From assembly GCF_026230105.1 (NCBI RefSeq), contig NC_079474.1, forward strand, positions 24,074,794 through 24,138,793: 64,000 bases of DNA, read 5' to 3'. How positions within the stretch are numbered: the stretch's first letter is position 1; every line of letters starts with the position of its first letter. The notes below the pieces were generated by a model that was not told the DNA's origin, searched no databases, and was given only the letters and a program-made list of their open reading frames with translations. Below are positions 12,827-24,610 of this stretch, in pieces. This DNA comes from Diorhabda sublineata. Its lineage: Eukaryota > Arthropoda > Insecta > Coleoptera > Chrysomelidae. A program made the translations under genes and the position numbers.

Positions 12827-13808
12827 ACTACCGGTCAAAAGTTTTTGCCCGGTATTATGTGATACAAAACAAATAAGAACAAAACCTCCGATGCTGATAT
12901 ACATAAAAATGTAGTAATATAAAAAGTACAGTTTGTCATTATCACATATTTAAATTTTCAATTCAACAATTATTTCGATGCACAATTTTGGCATTATCTG
13001 TAACAATTTCGGCTAATAATCGACGTCTATTTGGTTCCATTCGTTTCCAGAAGATTCAAAAGGCGTGAGGTACAAGTAGGACATTGCTTTCTGACTTCCC
13101 TGTTCAATTTGTCCCAACAACTGAAACGTATTGTGGTCGGGCGATTGTCCTAGCCAAATCGTTACTTTCAGTACATTCTATATCTCTCTCATTTTTATAG
13201 AATTCTTTATTCAACATCGTTTCAAATTTTACCCAATCTATAGTCTCCCTTGCTCCAAAATATCCTTAAACCATCTCCGAGCTTCCGCCGTGTTTCACAG
13301 TCGGTATTGCACATGGATTTCATGTCTATTCTTCTTTGGACCTGCGCACACATATTCTTCTCTCAACATCCAAACTTTGACTGATCACTCAATAAACCTC
13401 TTTCCACTCTTCGTGCATCAAATATTAATGTTTCTTAGCCCACTGCAAACTCTTAGTTTTATTAAAAGATATTTCTTCACTGCTGCCCTTCCAAAAAGGT
13501 CAGGTCTCTCTATCTCCTTTTTGCTGTAGAAGATTCTTTGATCTGAGCTGCTATTTTTGCGCCTATGAGTCGTCGATAACGTTTACTGATCAATATAATA
13601 GCATCCTCGTAGAGCTAACTGGGATTGAATGACAAAGAAATAATTCACAATTAAAGAATAATCAACAAATTAGCCGGTACTTCGCACTTACCCACAAAAC
13701 ATAAACAAGCGTTCGTATAAAGTAAACAAAGGGAACTGTGTTAAAGTTTAATATTTTAAAATTCCATAAATGGATTATGGGGTGAGCAGAAACTTTTGAC
13801 CAGTAGTT
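12827..13808 (-). mobile_element. Tc1-like DNA transposon with terminal inverted repeats, inactive
   Basis: The left end 'actaccggtcaaaagttttt' (after TA at 12825-12826) and the right end 'agaaacttttgaccagtagt' are imperfect inverted repeats of about 26 bp. A TA follows at the right end (one extra T intervenes), as expected for Tc1/mariner target duplication. The - strand between them reads a decayed transposase: 'EEWKEVLLSDQSKFGCLRRE' holds the first catalytic Asp region, and later fragments resemble 'VKHGG..MVWG' in shifted frames. At 0.98 kb the copy is shorter than an intact ~1.6 kb element. The long + strand open frame across 13131-13529 is its antisense shadow. Confidence 0.8.
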
Positions 13809-15759
13809 TATTTCGTTTCAAGAAATGAAAGAAGTCCATACAGATAGAAAATATATATCTTGGCCATATCTAGGAACACATATGATATGCATAAGATGTA
13901 TGTCTATACTTTCTCTTTAAAGCGTAATAAAAATTCTCGACGTCTATAAAACTAATACAGAATGAACCAACCAATTATATTCAAATATGTTTCTTCAATT
14001 TATGTATTGATTATTTAGTTTCGCCCCATATAAAGCCAAATTTAGGGTCTTTCCTATTGCCAATAAAATAATGAGTTATCATCTCTCTTCTGGCTTACCT
14101 CATGCACACAACCGAATATGCCGATTTTTATTTTTATTTTAGATATAAAACAGTCAAGTCATGTTGAGCAAGTATTTATAAGTTATACTTATTGTACAAA
14201 AAGGAAATCATTTGTGTGTAGGAATCATTGATATATTATTATAGTACAATGAAATTGAATGAAGTTTTGAAATGACACTATTTTAAGGTAATTTGCATCA
14301 ATAATTAATGGGCAATAAAAATTAAATAAAAACTCATTCTTGAACTCATTTACGTACGCCTATGGAATTTTCCCAATTTATTGATTCATTTATCCGACTA
14401 ATTTATGAAAAAAATATAGAAGAAATCACTCTGTTTGAGATAAAATGAAGATCAATTAATGAATAAATATGTAAGGGCAATCAAAGAGTAATGAACGTAC
14501 ACTTTGGTTCCATAAAAAAATTACCCAGATTTAACACCTATCGGCTAATTCTTAATACTAGTCCAGATCAAGATTTCTGTGGCAGTTTTGAACGTCACCC
14601 AACAAAAACCTTTCAATTCATCACTTCAGTTGTGTGCGTTAATTTCATTTCATGATATTTAATATTTACATATCTATAGTTTTTATTTTTGTTCATGGAT
14701 CCTAATTCTATTGTAAAGTAGGTCATTAATTATTATAAACAATCTATCAACTCACACAGATTTCAAATTAAATTTAATACCATTCTTCTATTTTTATCTA
14801 GGAAATTAAAAAAGTACAGAAACCTCAAGTCTCAGTTATCAGTCAGTTAGCTACTCATAACAATTAGTTATAGATAACCATATTGTAACCTTTAGCAGGT
14901 AAGATTCGACTATTAAAATTGTACAAGTTAATTTATCATTTCTTTTATTTTCATTATACATTTACATTTTTAAAAATTTCGTAATTACCCCTCCCTAACA
15001 TTTACCACTTCATAACCTCCGAGTGGTCTTCTATCGCTCGTAACGTATCTTTAATATCCAATACTCTTATACTGCGAACTCCTGCCTTCTATTTGCTTTT
15101 GTGAGACTCTAGAACTCGTTAGAAAAGTTTCTTTTAACAGCCAACTTTTTCCACATACATCTAAATATAGTTTAATAGTTCTCATTTTGATAGAGCTACT
15201 CACAATTTTTCCCACTACAGTAACTTATGATCGGCGCCGTCAGTTGTGTCCTCGTCACAATATTAAATGAATCAGTAATTTTTACAGTTCCAAAAAAGAT
15301 CTTTCAGCTTTCAGCTGATTTTCCCTCTTGTATGTTATTGTAGAAGTGAACGTCATCTGAATTGTTTTCCGACATTCAACATTTCAATTAATTGAAAATT
15401 TATTACATTATTTTGCTTGATTCACTTGTGATGTCACAAAGAAGATTACACGATAGCAAGCTAAAGACGTTGTGTTTAATTTTTGAGAGATTTTTTTTTA
15501 ATTGATACTTTTTTGCAAAGGCGGTGTAAAGATTGAATAGATCGTGAAGGATTATTGCATCTGAATACTTCAATCGAATGCTCTCCAATGATGTGCCAGA
15601 CATGATATATTCCCTTTTTAAAAATCGAAAAAAAATCGACGTCCTTCATCATTTCCTTTAAATCAAATGATTATTGCTATTATCTGAGGTGATACTCGTT
15701 ATTGCCAGCACGAAGTTTCGAACACAAAGGATCATGGTTAGCTCCAATGCACAAAACGA

Positions 15760-16590
15760 TAGTGGACAATGGGAGGAGTTTATGACTCAAGATTGGAATA
15801 ATAACTAAAATATATTGCCACTATCGAGGGAGGAGATACTAGGAATCTGTAAAACCCCGGAAGAAAACGAAATAGAACCATAATAATCGAATACGGTTGA
15901 ATTACATTAAAGACGATAATCTATCATTTAATAAATAATATATGGGAACAAGAGACAATACCAGAAGCGTGTAAAATAGCAAAAATGCTACCAATATACA
16001 AGAAAGGAAAAAAAGATGAGTACATAAACTACAGAGGTATAGAATAAATAATAGATACAGCCTGCAAAATAATGGCTAAAACAATAGATAGAAGTTTGAG
16101 AAAATATGGAGAAAACTTTCACTCTGGGACAAACGCAAAGAATGGGATATGGATATAATTTGCAAATTTACTTATTTTTCCACGGATTTCTAAAAAATTT
16201 ACGATACTGTGAACAAAAATGATTTATACAGCATTATGAACGATCTTAATATTTCAAAAAAGCTAATAAGTCATACCATAATGACACTTGAAAGTAGGAA
16301 AACGAAAATAAAGGCAAACCTAACATTATCAATATGGTTCCGGACCAACAGAGGATTGAAACAGGGAGATCACCTTATCCTCTACGGTGTTTGATGTAGG
16401 ATTGGAATGGATAGTAACTAAAATCGCTTTGAACAGAACAGGGACATTAAACACAAGGAAAACGCAACTACTGGCAGATGCAGATGATGTAGTAATCCTT
16501 TGAACATCGGAAAATGAGCTTAATGAAATTTGCAGATCCTTCATAGAAACAGCAGAGACAGTGAATTGAGTCAACGAATAAAAATAAGAG
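15760..16590 (+). mobile_element. LINE reverse transcriptase fragment
   Basis: Decayed RT domain. 'IWEQETIPEACKIAKMLPIY' and 'KKGKKDEYINYRGI' (about 15940-16045) are RT block 1. 'KANLTLSIWFRTNRGLKQGD' (about 16310-16370) is the block before 'PLSP'. After a frame change 'FDVGLEWIVTKIALNRTG' and 'LLADADDVVIL' (about 16390-16500) carry the catalytic Asp pair (YADD-like, here ADADD). The order of blocks is right for a non-LTR element, but there are many stops and short deletions. The sequence from 16600 to 16900 may be its continuation. Just after it, 16920-16965 resembles a repeat also present at 53754-54058. Confidence 0.7.
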
Positions 16591-17408
16591 CTCGTGATAA
16601 ATACAACAGCACAAAGAAAAATGGTAATGAAAAGTTTCTCAATACAACTGATCTATCTCTGGGGTGGTTATTAATGACGACGGTGATGAGAGGCGCACCA
16701 AGGATGACGAGGGGAAGTAAAAAGTTGGTAGCACTGTTTGCGATAAAATCAGTAGAAAGACGAAGCTACAGTTCAAAACAACAATAAGAAGCCCAACGTA
16801 AATTCTTAACAAACAAAGCAGGGGAAGAAAAGCTAGATATATCTGTGAAAGGAAAATCCTCGATGAGTGAAATGGAGGGAGGGAGTATGCCATATTTTAG
16901 AGTAACAAAAACAAATAAGGACGTTTCGACTTCTACTTAAGTCTTTATCAAAATAATATAGTGAAATTATAAAAATTCTCAAGTTCTCATTAAAAAGTGT
17001 GAACTATTTCAAGAATCAAAAATCACAATTTACGGGAGAAAAGTATACAATAAAAATAAAAGTGTTTCACAGACAAATGTTCTCAAGGCTTTTTAAGTAT
17101 CATAGTATTTCCTATAAAAACATTAAAAGGAAGCTGTAATGAATCTTGTGGTTAGAAGCAGTTACGGTTAATAAAAAGAAGATTGCTTTTTTAATCAATT
17201 GTGAAATAATAGTTTATACTGAAAGTAGCAGAAACGCGTTAAAATGTAATTCATTTAATACACAAGTTAATAATTTATGATAAAAAAAGACAATATTTAC
17301 ACAGAAAAAATTAATCAATATACAAAATTATCATGATACTGTTTTCAATAAAAATAGAGACAAAAAGAAGTTTTTTCTATGGTTTAGAAAGGTCTGTGAG
17401 ATCTAAAA

Positions 17409-17426
17409 CCTGTATAATTATACAGG
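17409..17426. repeat. Perfect 18-bp palindrome
   Basis: CCTGTATAATTATACAGG is its own reverse complement. It is isolated in AT-rich intron DNA, and no function is evident. Confidence 0.6.
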
Positions 17427-18966
17427 ATTAACAAAAACTTTAAATTATTAAAACTTAAATTGAAAGAAAAATCAAGATTATACATTCGTTATGCTTTATA
17501 CCATACTATAACATAAATGGTAGAAAAGAAACCCAATATAAAAAAGGGAAGCATTGAAATAGGCTTATATATTAAGCAGTGGTCCTAAATATTAGAAGGG
17601 ACAATTAATTATTTTTTAGCCATAGAAATTGCAAACTAATAGTGCTGAAGATCGGATACCTTCGAGGCAGAAATGATTTCGATGAACCACGTTATTTATA
17701 TAAAACCAAATATTATTCAACTATATTCTATAGAAAATCAAATTGCTCAAATTGACTCATTAAGAAGAAGCACGTAATATCAAAAACCTCCCCAATATCG
17801 ACCAATTTTACTTGAAAGATTTTTTTTTGTTTATTCTAAAATAAAACCTTTATATATTTCAATACCCATTATTCTAGTTTAATGTTCCATTTGGAAAACA
17901 TTTCTATCAATGTAAACAGTTTACTGTGAAATAAATTTAATGGGCTCGATTTCGGTCATTGTGTATTTATAATGGAATAAATAATTTTCCCAAATTGAAT
18001 TTTGGCTTCGATGAAAGCGTATGGCCGCTATTTTGTTACAACGACAATTTGGTATATATGTATTTATGAGTCAAACATAAACATAGATATTTTCGCATGA
18101 TGATTTTTTTTAGTCTGTATCTCATAAGGTAGAATATTCACTATAGTTTTCTTGTGATTCTCAGTTCAAATAAACATAAATTCAGCGACTATTGTGCGAA
18201 CTGCTCAAAAGATTATTTTCGAAAGTAATCAATCAACTTTGTGGAATTGTTAGAGATGTGGCGCTTGTTGACTGATCGGATTCGATTAAGAGAAGGATTT
18301 TTTTATTACGAGAAATTATTCTTAATCTTGAATTTTCCTACAAAATATATATTGATAGCCAAATTGATCATAATCACATCAAAGCGTGTCAAAACTAATG
18401 ATTTCTCGTTTCATCGAGAAAGCAGGTCATATTGCATTACTTTAAAATATCGAAAGTCAATTAGTAAGGAGTGTGGTACTTATTTTTCGATTTGTTTGCA
18501 GGAAATGACTTGTAAAATCATATGGAAACGTGATGACAATATAGTGTCCTTATTCTTACAAAAAGTAGCATCACCCTTTACTGCAATCATTGAATACATT
18601 ATTATAGTATGAAATTGAATTGCAAAGTATAAATAGATGTTCTTTAACTAACAAGAATCTTGCAATTGGAAGGAAAATACTTCCTAATCACTACACGTCA
18701 ATAAAATTGAAGACTTGTTTGCTTTAGTTATGGGACTCAAATTCTTGTAGATTACTCATCAACTTTGGTTTGAGAATACAACAGTCAATAGAACATGAAT
18801 TTAGTCAAAGGAAGAAAACTTGGTTAGAGCATCTTTTCCAGTGATCTATGTTCAAAGAACGCCAATCTCTCATTACGCCTTTAGAATAATGGCAAAAATA
18901 GCATCATTGTGCTTATTGAGAGAAAAAGAAACATTGAATATGAATAAATATTATGTTACTTCTTAC

Positions 18967-19053
18967 TGCGATGAATAAGCAGAATTATTGACCCAATGAT
19001 GCCAAACTTCAGCTCCTCGTCGCCGTCGTCAACACGCTGTGATATGTTTCCTT
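18967..19053 (-). CDS. Candidate exon of a nested antisense gene (exon B)
   Basis: On the - strand the sequence 'gtttattttccag' is followed by 87 nt of unusually GC-rich DNA and then GTAAGA. Only one frame is open, encoding 'GNISQRVDDGDEELKFGIIG' then 'SIILLIHR'. That is an acidic patch with one N-glycosylation sequon (NIS), followed by a short hydrophobic run. Length is divisible by 3 (phase 1 at both ends), as in a real internal exon. Its phase joins exactly to the candidate exon at 21688-21754, making GAA at the junction. If the GTAAGA donor is not used, the frame ends three codons later (SKK, stop), giving a protein of about 51 residues. I do not recognise the product. It lies in the cpo intron on the opposite strand. 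Confidence 0.42.
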
Positions 19054-20166
19054 CTGGAAAATAAACGAAAATCACCTGATGCAAAAACAAGACTATAGAG
19101 TGAATTGAAGTAAACCTCCCATTTGAATGAACTGAGTGCGCTTGGCCGAATGAGTATATATTGTCACACAAAAACAAAAAGTTTATATCAAGATTTCTCG
19201 CTGCATATTTTAAACTACTCCCTTAAAAGTTGTACAAAGTTTTTAATCAATCCTAACTTATATTCACAGTACTCAAGCGTCCGCTCTTCTAGTTTTTGGT
19301 TCGGCCATTTAGACTGAATCTACCCTTTATAGACGGTACTTTTCTTTATAAGTTTTTTCCATACTTTCCACATCCACCGTAAACCGCACTTTACAACTTC
19401 AATTATAGTGCACATTTCAATATGCAGATACATTTACACGTGAGTATAGCTAACAAATTATACGGGAACGTTTGTAATAAATTTCTATAAATGACAAAAG
19501 TCGAATAAACAAATTAATTTAATGCATCTATCAAATTGAAATGTATATCAAGCTGGTAAATAGGTAGATATACATTGTGTGGAATAATATTACTATAAAC
19601 ATAAACTTACATTCATAAATATATTCCATAAAATCACTCATCAAAGAATACTATTAAAACTATTGAATTATTTCCGTGTGTTGTACATAACTTGAAATAA
19701 TTTATCTCTATAAATGATAAGAATTAAAATTCCAGTTAAGCAACGCTTCTGGTTTGTTATTATTCTCTTACAAAAGTTTTGTCAATGTAAGAAATGAAAA
19801 ATTATAAACAAAATAAAAAAAAATCAGGATATATCTTGGATTGAAAATTCACTTCCAATTCCATTTCTATAAATTCCTTTCGTTAAGGAGTACAGGTAGA
19901 TTCATATCTCACTCAAATATGATTTAATTAATAATTTGAAACATATCACTTAGTTTTAAAAAATTCGAAATAACTGGTCTATTTAGTGAATAATCATTTA
20001 TAAACTTGGTGGTTAAGAATAAATTTATAAAACCAGACCTTTATACCTGGCAACACAGCAGTTTAGCGTCCCACACGTCAAATAAGTACACTCCTCACTA
20101 TGTTGTGTGCTCAAAAATCACGTAATTACACATTGAGCAGCACCTCTGTTATATTCTTGTGCACAG
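19054..20166. other. AT-rich intron DNA upstream of last cpo exon
   Basis: No gene or repeat recognised. The final 30 bases before 20167 form a pyrimidine-rich acceptor region ending 'ttgtgcacag'. Confidence 0.5.
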
Positions 20167-20347
20167 CTTCCCTGGCTTCTGTCGCCTGCGCATGCACACG
20201 AAAGGTGGATCTCCCGTCGCCTTCATGGAATACCAAGACGTGAGATGTGCAGCGCACGTAATGGCTGCGCTCCAAGGCTCGTTTCTCCTTTCTTCGGACC
20301 GCGGACCCATCCGAATTGAATACGCCAAAAGCAAAATGGCAGCAGAG
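20167..20347 (+). CDS. cpo: couch potato-family RNA-binding protein, exon with second half of RRM2
   Basis: Completes the RRM begun at 5403-5614. After the split Ser codon it reads 'FPGFCRLRMHTKGGSPVAFM'; KGGSPVAFMEY is RNP1 on beta-3. Then come helix 2 ('DVRCAAHVMAALQGSFLL') and 'RGPIRIEYAKSKMAAEV', the conserved end of the Cpo/MEC-8 second RRM. It begins after 'gtgcacag'. The 3' end is uncertain. A weak donor GTCGGT follows GAG at 20347; otherwise the frame runs on for 12 or so residues to a TAA at 20387-20389. The strong match to the whole RRM half and the high GC content make the exon itself secure. The antisense frames in this interval are shadows. Confidence 0.92.
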
Positions 20348-20384
20348 GTCGGTTTTCCTGTCCTTGAGGTGCTTTTCAAGATAC

Positions 20385-20390
20385 AATAAA
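20385..20390 (+). terminator. AATAAA overlapping the possible cpo stop codon
   Basis: If the donor at 20348 is not used, the reading frame ends at TAA 20387-20389, which lies inside an AATAAA hexamer. The hexamer could serve as a poly(A) signal for a short 3' end. AATAAA is frequent in AT-rich DNA, so the weight is low. Confidence 0.25.
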
Positions 20391-21687
20391 TTTATTTGAT
20401 CATTTAGAAATAATCTATAATAATATTAATATGTATGCTTCAGAAGTTTGTTTTTGCTCTTATCTCAAAACCCAAACTCACAACTTATGTTTGCATATTG
20501 TGACAAGAAATAACATACGACTTAAATGGGTGTTTCATCTTTTATACCCAGGGATATTACAAGAGTTACATCCTAGAGAAATAATTTCTTGGCCTTGACT
20601 TTTTAACACCATAATCAAATTAACATAAAACCTGTTTACGAAAGATATATCGTACAGATATTGGTAATAACTGACTTTATTCATATGTGTGGGCGCTATA
20701 AAGTACCTCAAGTTCCAAGCTGTCAATTTTATAACGAAATTTCGCGTTTGGTTACCTGCACTACAATCATATTTATGCTTGCACATTGTATACGTGTGTA
20801 AACAGGTACAGTAGCGCAACGTATCACCGAACATCAAAACAGGCTCATCAAGAATCTAGCTCTGCTCGACCGTTTTACTACAAACTAACCGTAACGTTTG
20901 GAAAGGGAAGTGTATTTGTTACTATGATATACTGTATCACTACATTTGAGCTTCTGAACTCTTTTATACAGTTCATAAGTTCTTCCCTTCACTGGAAACC
21001 GCGGTCGTAAACGTTTGAGTGCAGATAAAGGAAGTAGGAGGAGACAAAATAGCATAATATCGTGTACGAATTAGACGCCTCCGCGGACAGGAGTATCTCA
21101 TTTAGCTAGGGGTTAGTTATTAATTTTTTCATCATGTTATAGCTTTGAGTTTTTGGTCAGTTACAATAATCGACGGCAATAAATTATTTATTTCGGGTAT
21201 GGCACTCCTGATATCACTGGGTATATTCTTTATAGTCTTGTATCATATCACACTATACTTTGTGTTAGAAAAATAAAAATTTTCCTCTGTATAGATTAAC
21301 TATCCAATCTTAAAACTGGTTTTTGAATTATAAGGTTTTTGAAATCGTTTTATATTCTAATTAAATAACATGAAATCAATTATTCTTTTTGCACGAAATC
21401 AACAAAACTTATAATTCTGGTTAATGATCAATCCAACACTCAAAGTATTATTCTCACGTATCAAATCATTTCTTTAACATGAACTAATAATTTTTCAAAT
21501 TAATTCTAAATATTTCTTAGCTCTTGGTTATGGAATAATAATAAATTCTGCGCTTACCAAAAAACTTTTTCAGAAACTCATTATTTGATTTTATGTATTC
21601 ACAAATCATAACTATTGGCGTTCTCAAACATATATAAGTTCGTTTATTCCACTGTGGCAACTTTGAACACATGCTGACCACTGTTAC
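20391..21687. other. No gene recognised; a GC-richer patch at 20780-21120
   Basis: Mostly AT-rich. 20780-20900 and 21000-21110 are more GC-rich than the surroundings and could be untranslated or old repeat sequence. I could not read a convincing exon there. Confidence 0.35.
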
Positions 21688-21754
21688 CTGGATACATGCG
21701 TGAGATTCCGTCAAGATTCATGATGTCGTACAATGAGATTCTCATTGATTACTT
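21688..21754 (-). CDS. Candidate first coding exon of a nested antisense gene (exon A)
   Basis: On the - strand, 'taactttccag' precedes a 67-nt segment that ends CCAG and then GTAACA. An ATG at 21745 opens the only long frame, 'MRISLYDIMNLDGISRMYP' plus one base (phase 1). An in-frame TAA just upstream supports this ATG as the start. The phase fits the candidate exon at 18967-19053, about 2.6 kb further along the - strand. The two together give a 51-codon frame if translation ends at the TAA after exon B. No homologue is recognised. The evidence is splice signals, phase and composition only. Confidence 0.38.
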
Positions 21755-24149
21755 CTGGAAAGTTAAAGAAAACAAAACACGTTAATAAACTATAGAAATT
21801 AATAATAGAGGATGCACTGTGATTGAGGGTGAAAACAATTTCAAAAATATGTGTTCTGCTTTCTATTGCTAAACAACCAAAACGAAACGAAAGGTAAAAT
21901 GAAAAATCATATAAGAAGTCAATTGTCAGTTTGTATTCCTCTACTCAAAGTTATTATACAGTCGCCACAACTGTTTGTACAGACATAATGCCATAAATTG
22001 TTGTTTCTATTGATTTAACTATAGATAAATAATAATAATCAACAGTGAGTGGCAAGATGCTCGTCAATCATTGTTTTTCACATGAATGCGGAATACTTAG
22101 TTCAGTATTAAGAAGAGTATTTTCTCTAGTTCCTTTCAAGTAATCATAAAGATCTAATTATTCTTAAATTTCTACAGTTGAATGTTCAATTAACGGTTGA
22201 ATGATAAACCCAGCGTAACGTCAACCAAAATTATTTTGCGTTTTAGAGCGTGAAGTAGATGGTGATTAGGAAAAGAGAATATTGCGTTATTGAAAGTGAT
22301 AAAGTTTTTTCAATAAAATTATTAATACCAATTAAATAGTAGAAGGATAATTTATAGCTATTTCGCGATAATAAATTATTTGTTGTACCTTGAACAGCTC
22401 CTCACACGTTTTCGCTTTTAGATGGATTTGGTTGGTTTTTTGTTATTAGATTTTGTACACTCATGCACTATTAAATTATAATTTTATTAAGTTTAGTATC
22501 AGTGAGTAAGCAAGATGAAGAGGAATTTCTGTATCAGGTAATTTAACTTTTTAGGCAGATGAACTTAAAACAGCTTCAGAACTTGAAATATTCGTCAGAG
22601 TTTCTGTTAAACATTTTGTTACTAAGAATATTTTTGAAACATCTATATGCATGAATTTTCCAGTTATAATTTTAGAAAATCACAAACAATACGGAAGTGG
22701 TAGTATAGTTGAACTCTCAAAATTATGAAAATAATATGTTTTATAGAATAGATCTAGAAGTATGGAAATCAAGAAATTTTTTCCTAATTCAACCTACAAT
22801 GTTATTTTATTTTCTAACAGAATCTAGAGGAAATGATACTGGAAATAATTCTTTTTATATTTGTTTTCTTTTACTAATTAGACTATATTAAGAGAGTAGT
22901 TATTCACATCTCACAGTTTTTAAATTACTTCGTCTGAAATAAGTTTACATTATTTTTTTTATGATAGAAATGGCAGCCACATTTTGTAAACTTCAAGATA
23001 GTAAAAAACTTTTGAATTTGGAGCAACATATCCATAGAAATTGGGGGAAGCATGAACATTCCCAGAATAAATAGCTTCTTTCAATTCCTAACTACTTTCC
23101 AATTTTGTTTAGTGTTGTGGAATTTGTAAACTACCAGAGAATCGAGTGCTAGACTGAAAAGATTTCAAATCAATTTCAAAAGTAGAATATTGACCATGTC
23201 GGGTTTTATCTTTCTTGTATACTATTTAAAAGTTTCTGAAGGTAAATTCGACATTGCTTACATAATGACAGGTTCATTATAGTCTAAAAAGAACTCTGTT
23301 CTATATTTTAGATACAAGATTTGGACCAAGGTCCTTAGAACAATTTTTTTCATAGTAACAATTCTAATATATTCGGGGGATAATTAGATATTATGAAATC
23401 ACTATATATTAGAGCCTTCTAAAATTTGTATCTAAATTTTTTCACCTTCCATTTCTGATTCTGATTAGTGAGCTAGTGAATAGATATTTTAGAGTAAAAA
23501 AATCAATTATCATAATAGACGCCAAAACTTTGTTTCTCAATATTTATATTTGTTCGTTATTTATCTTCTCAAATTTCGATATTTTCTTTTTCTGTTAGTG
23601 ATGTCTCAAGAACACCAATATCTTAAGACCTGCAATTCTCTTAAATTAAATATGAATCAAATAAAGATTAAGTTGCATATTCAATTTTTTACGTTTATCC
23701 AATATTCATAGTTTTTCGGTGTTCGATAACTTGATGTAGTGGTTGTAAATAGTGTAGTTGAAATAATGATGTCTTTTTTTCAATACTTTAACGAACTAAT
23801 TACAAACTTCGAACATTCGTCACTTGTCTCGAAAGTTAGTTTAGGAATTAAAACTATTTTTTGAAAGCTAAGATATGTTTACAAGTATTGTGTTGACAAA
23901 TGATTAGGAAAGATAATTTACTTTAGCTTTTTAAGAAACAGTGTGGAAACGAGTCATGAACCATACTGTTAAATCTTTTTTGTGAAACTACACCAAGAAT
24001 AAGTTCTACTTTTGTTGTAGTTCTTGGATAAAAGACATAACATACTTCAGAAAAGTTTTCTTTTCCCTATTTCATATGAAATTTCGGAGAATTGCCAGTT
24101 AAATAAAAATTTATATACTTTCACTTCATTTGAATGTAACTTTCTTCTT
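21755..24149. other. AT-rich DNA, nothing recognised
   Basis: No protein-like frame, repeat pair or RNA gene seen. Confidence 0.45.
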
Positions 24150-24610
24150 CTTTCAATGCATATCCACTAATGGATGTTCGCGATAACATTTTCCATTGCT
24201 TGCGGTGTGTATTAAGGATTGTATATCGTGTAGTCCTATCCATTGCCTGATGTTTCGCAGCCAAGATATTTTCTTCCATCTGATCCCTCTCTTTCCTTCA
24301 ATTTTACCTTCGATCAGTAGGTGCAAAAATTGATATTTGTTGTTTCGCATAATGTGTCCTAGGTACGTCGTTTTTATCTTCTTAATTTATTCAAATAATT
24401 CACTTTGTTTGCCGATGCGTTCTAGGATTTTTTCGATTTTTCACTGTAGCGGCACCTTAAGGATTGTGCGGTGCAGCCACATCTCGAAAGTGTCCAGTCT
24501 TCCATGCCGAATAGAAATACCGACCAAACGTAGCACTTCATGAACCTCAGTCGTAGGTTAAGATCAAAATCGGGACAAGTAAGGAGTCTTCGAAACTTCA
24601 AGAACGCCTG
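24150..24610 (-). mobile_element. LINE ORF2 C-terminal fragment
   Basis: The - strand reads 'LRLRFMKCYVWSVFLFGMED' (about 24490-24560) and then, after a frame change, 'HIMRNNKYQFLHLLIEGKIE' and 'GKRGIRWKKISWLRNIRQW' (about 24230-24360). This is the conserved post-RT tail of a LINE family widespread in insects, where a 'YLGHIMR' block is followed by a Lys/Gly/Arg-rich 'GKRG.GR..ISWL.NLR.W' block. A frameshift and several stops show decay. It ends near 24150 without a clear poly(A) or target duplication. Confidence 0.7.

Larger units (their letters stand above)
5615..20166 (+). other. cpo intron, 14,552 bp, splitting RRM2; carries several transposon remnants
   Basis: Starts GTTAGT and ends 'ttgtgcacag'. 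It interrupts the RRM between helix 1 and the following strand, in phase 2. It contains a Tc1/mariner remnant (7590-8496), a LINE 3' piece (9440-9990), a Tc1-like element with terminal repeats (12827-13808), a LINE RT fragment (15760-16590) and an exon-like segment on the opposite strand (18967-19053). I recognise nothing in 5615-7590, 8500-9430, 10000-12070, 13810-15750 and 16900-18960 beyond AT-rich DNA; 11560-11620 is locally GC-richer and unexplained. Confidence 0.85.

Noticed and set aside
13131..13529. 132-codon open frame on the + strand
   Set aside because: It is antisense to the Tc1-like transposase between matching terminal repeats. Its own translation has no protein-like pattern.
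18241..18612. 123-codon open frame on the + strand
   Set aside because: No recognisable motif, no compositional shift and no signals. A frame this long can occur by chance in 64 kb, although this is not excluded.
20126..20386. 86- and 76-codon frames on the - strand
   Set aside because: They are shadows of the conserved cpo RRM2 exon.
22495..22537. Small ATG exon with initiator-like TCAGT and a CAG/GTAATT donor on the + strand
   Set aside because: It encodes only eight codons and has no partner exon. Such patterns occur by chance in AT-rich DNA.
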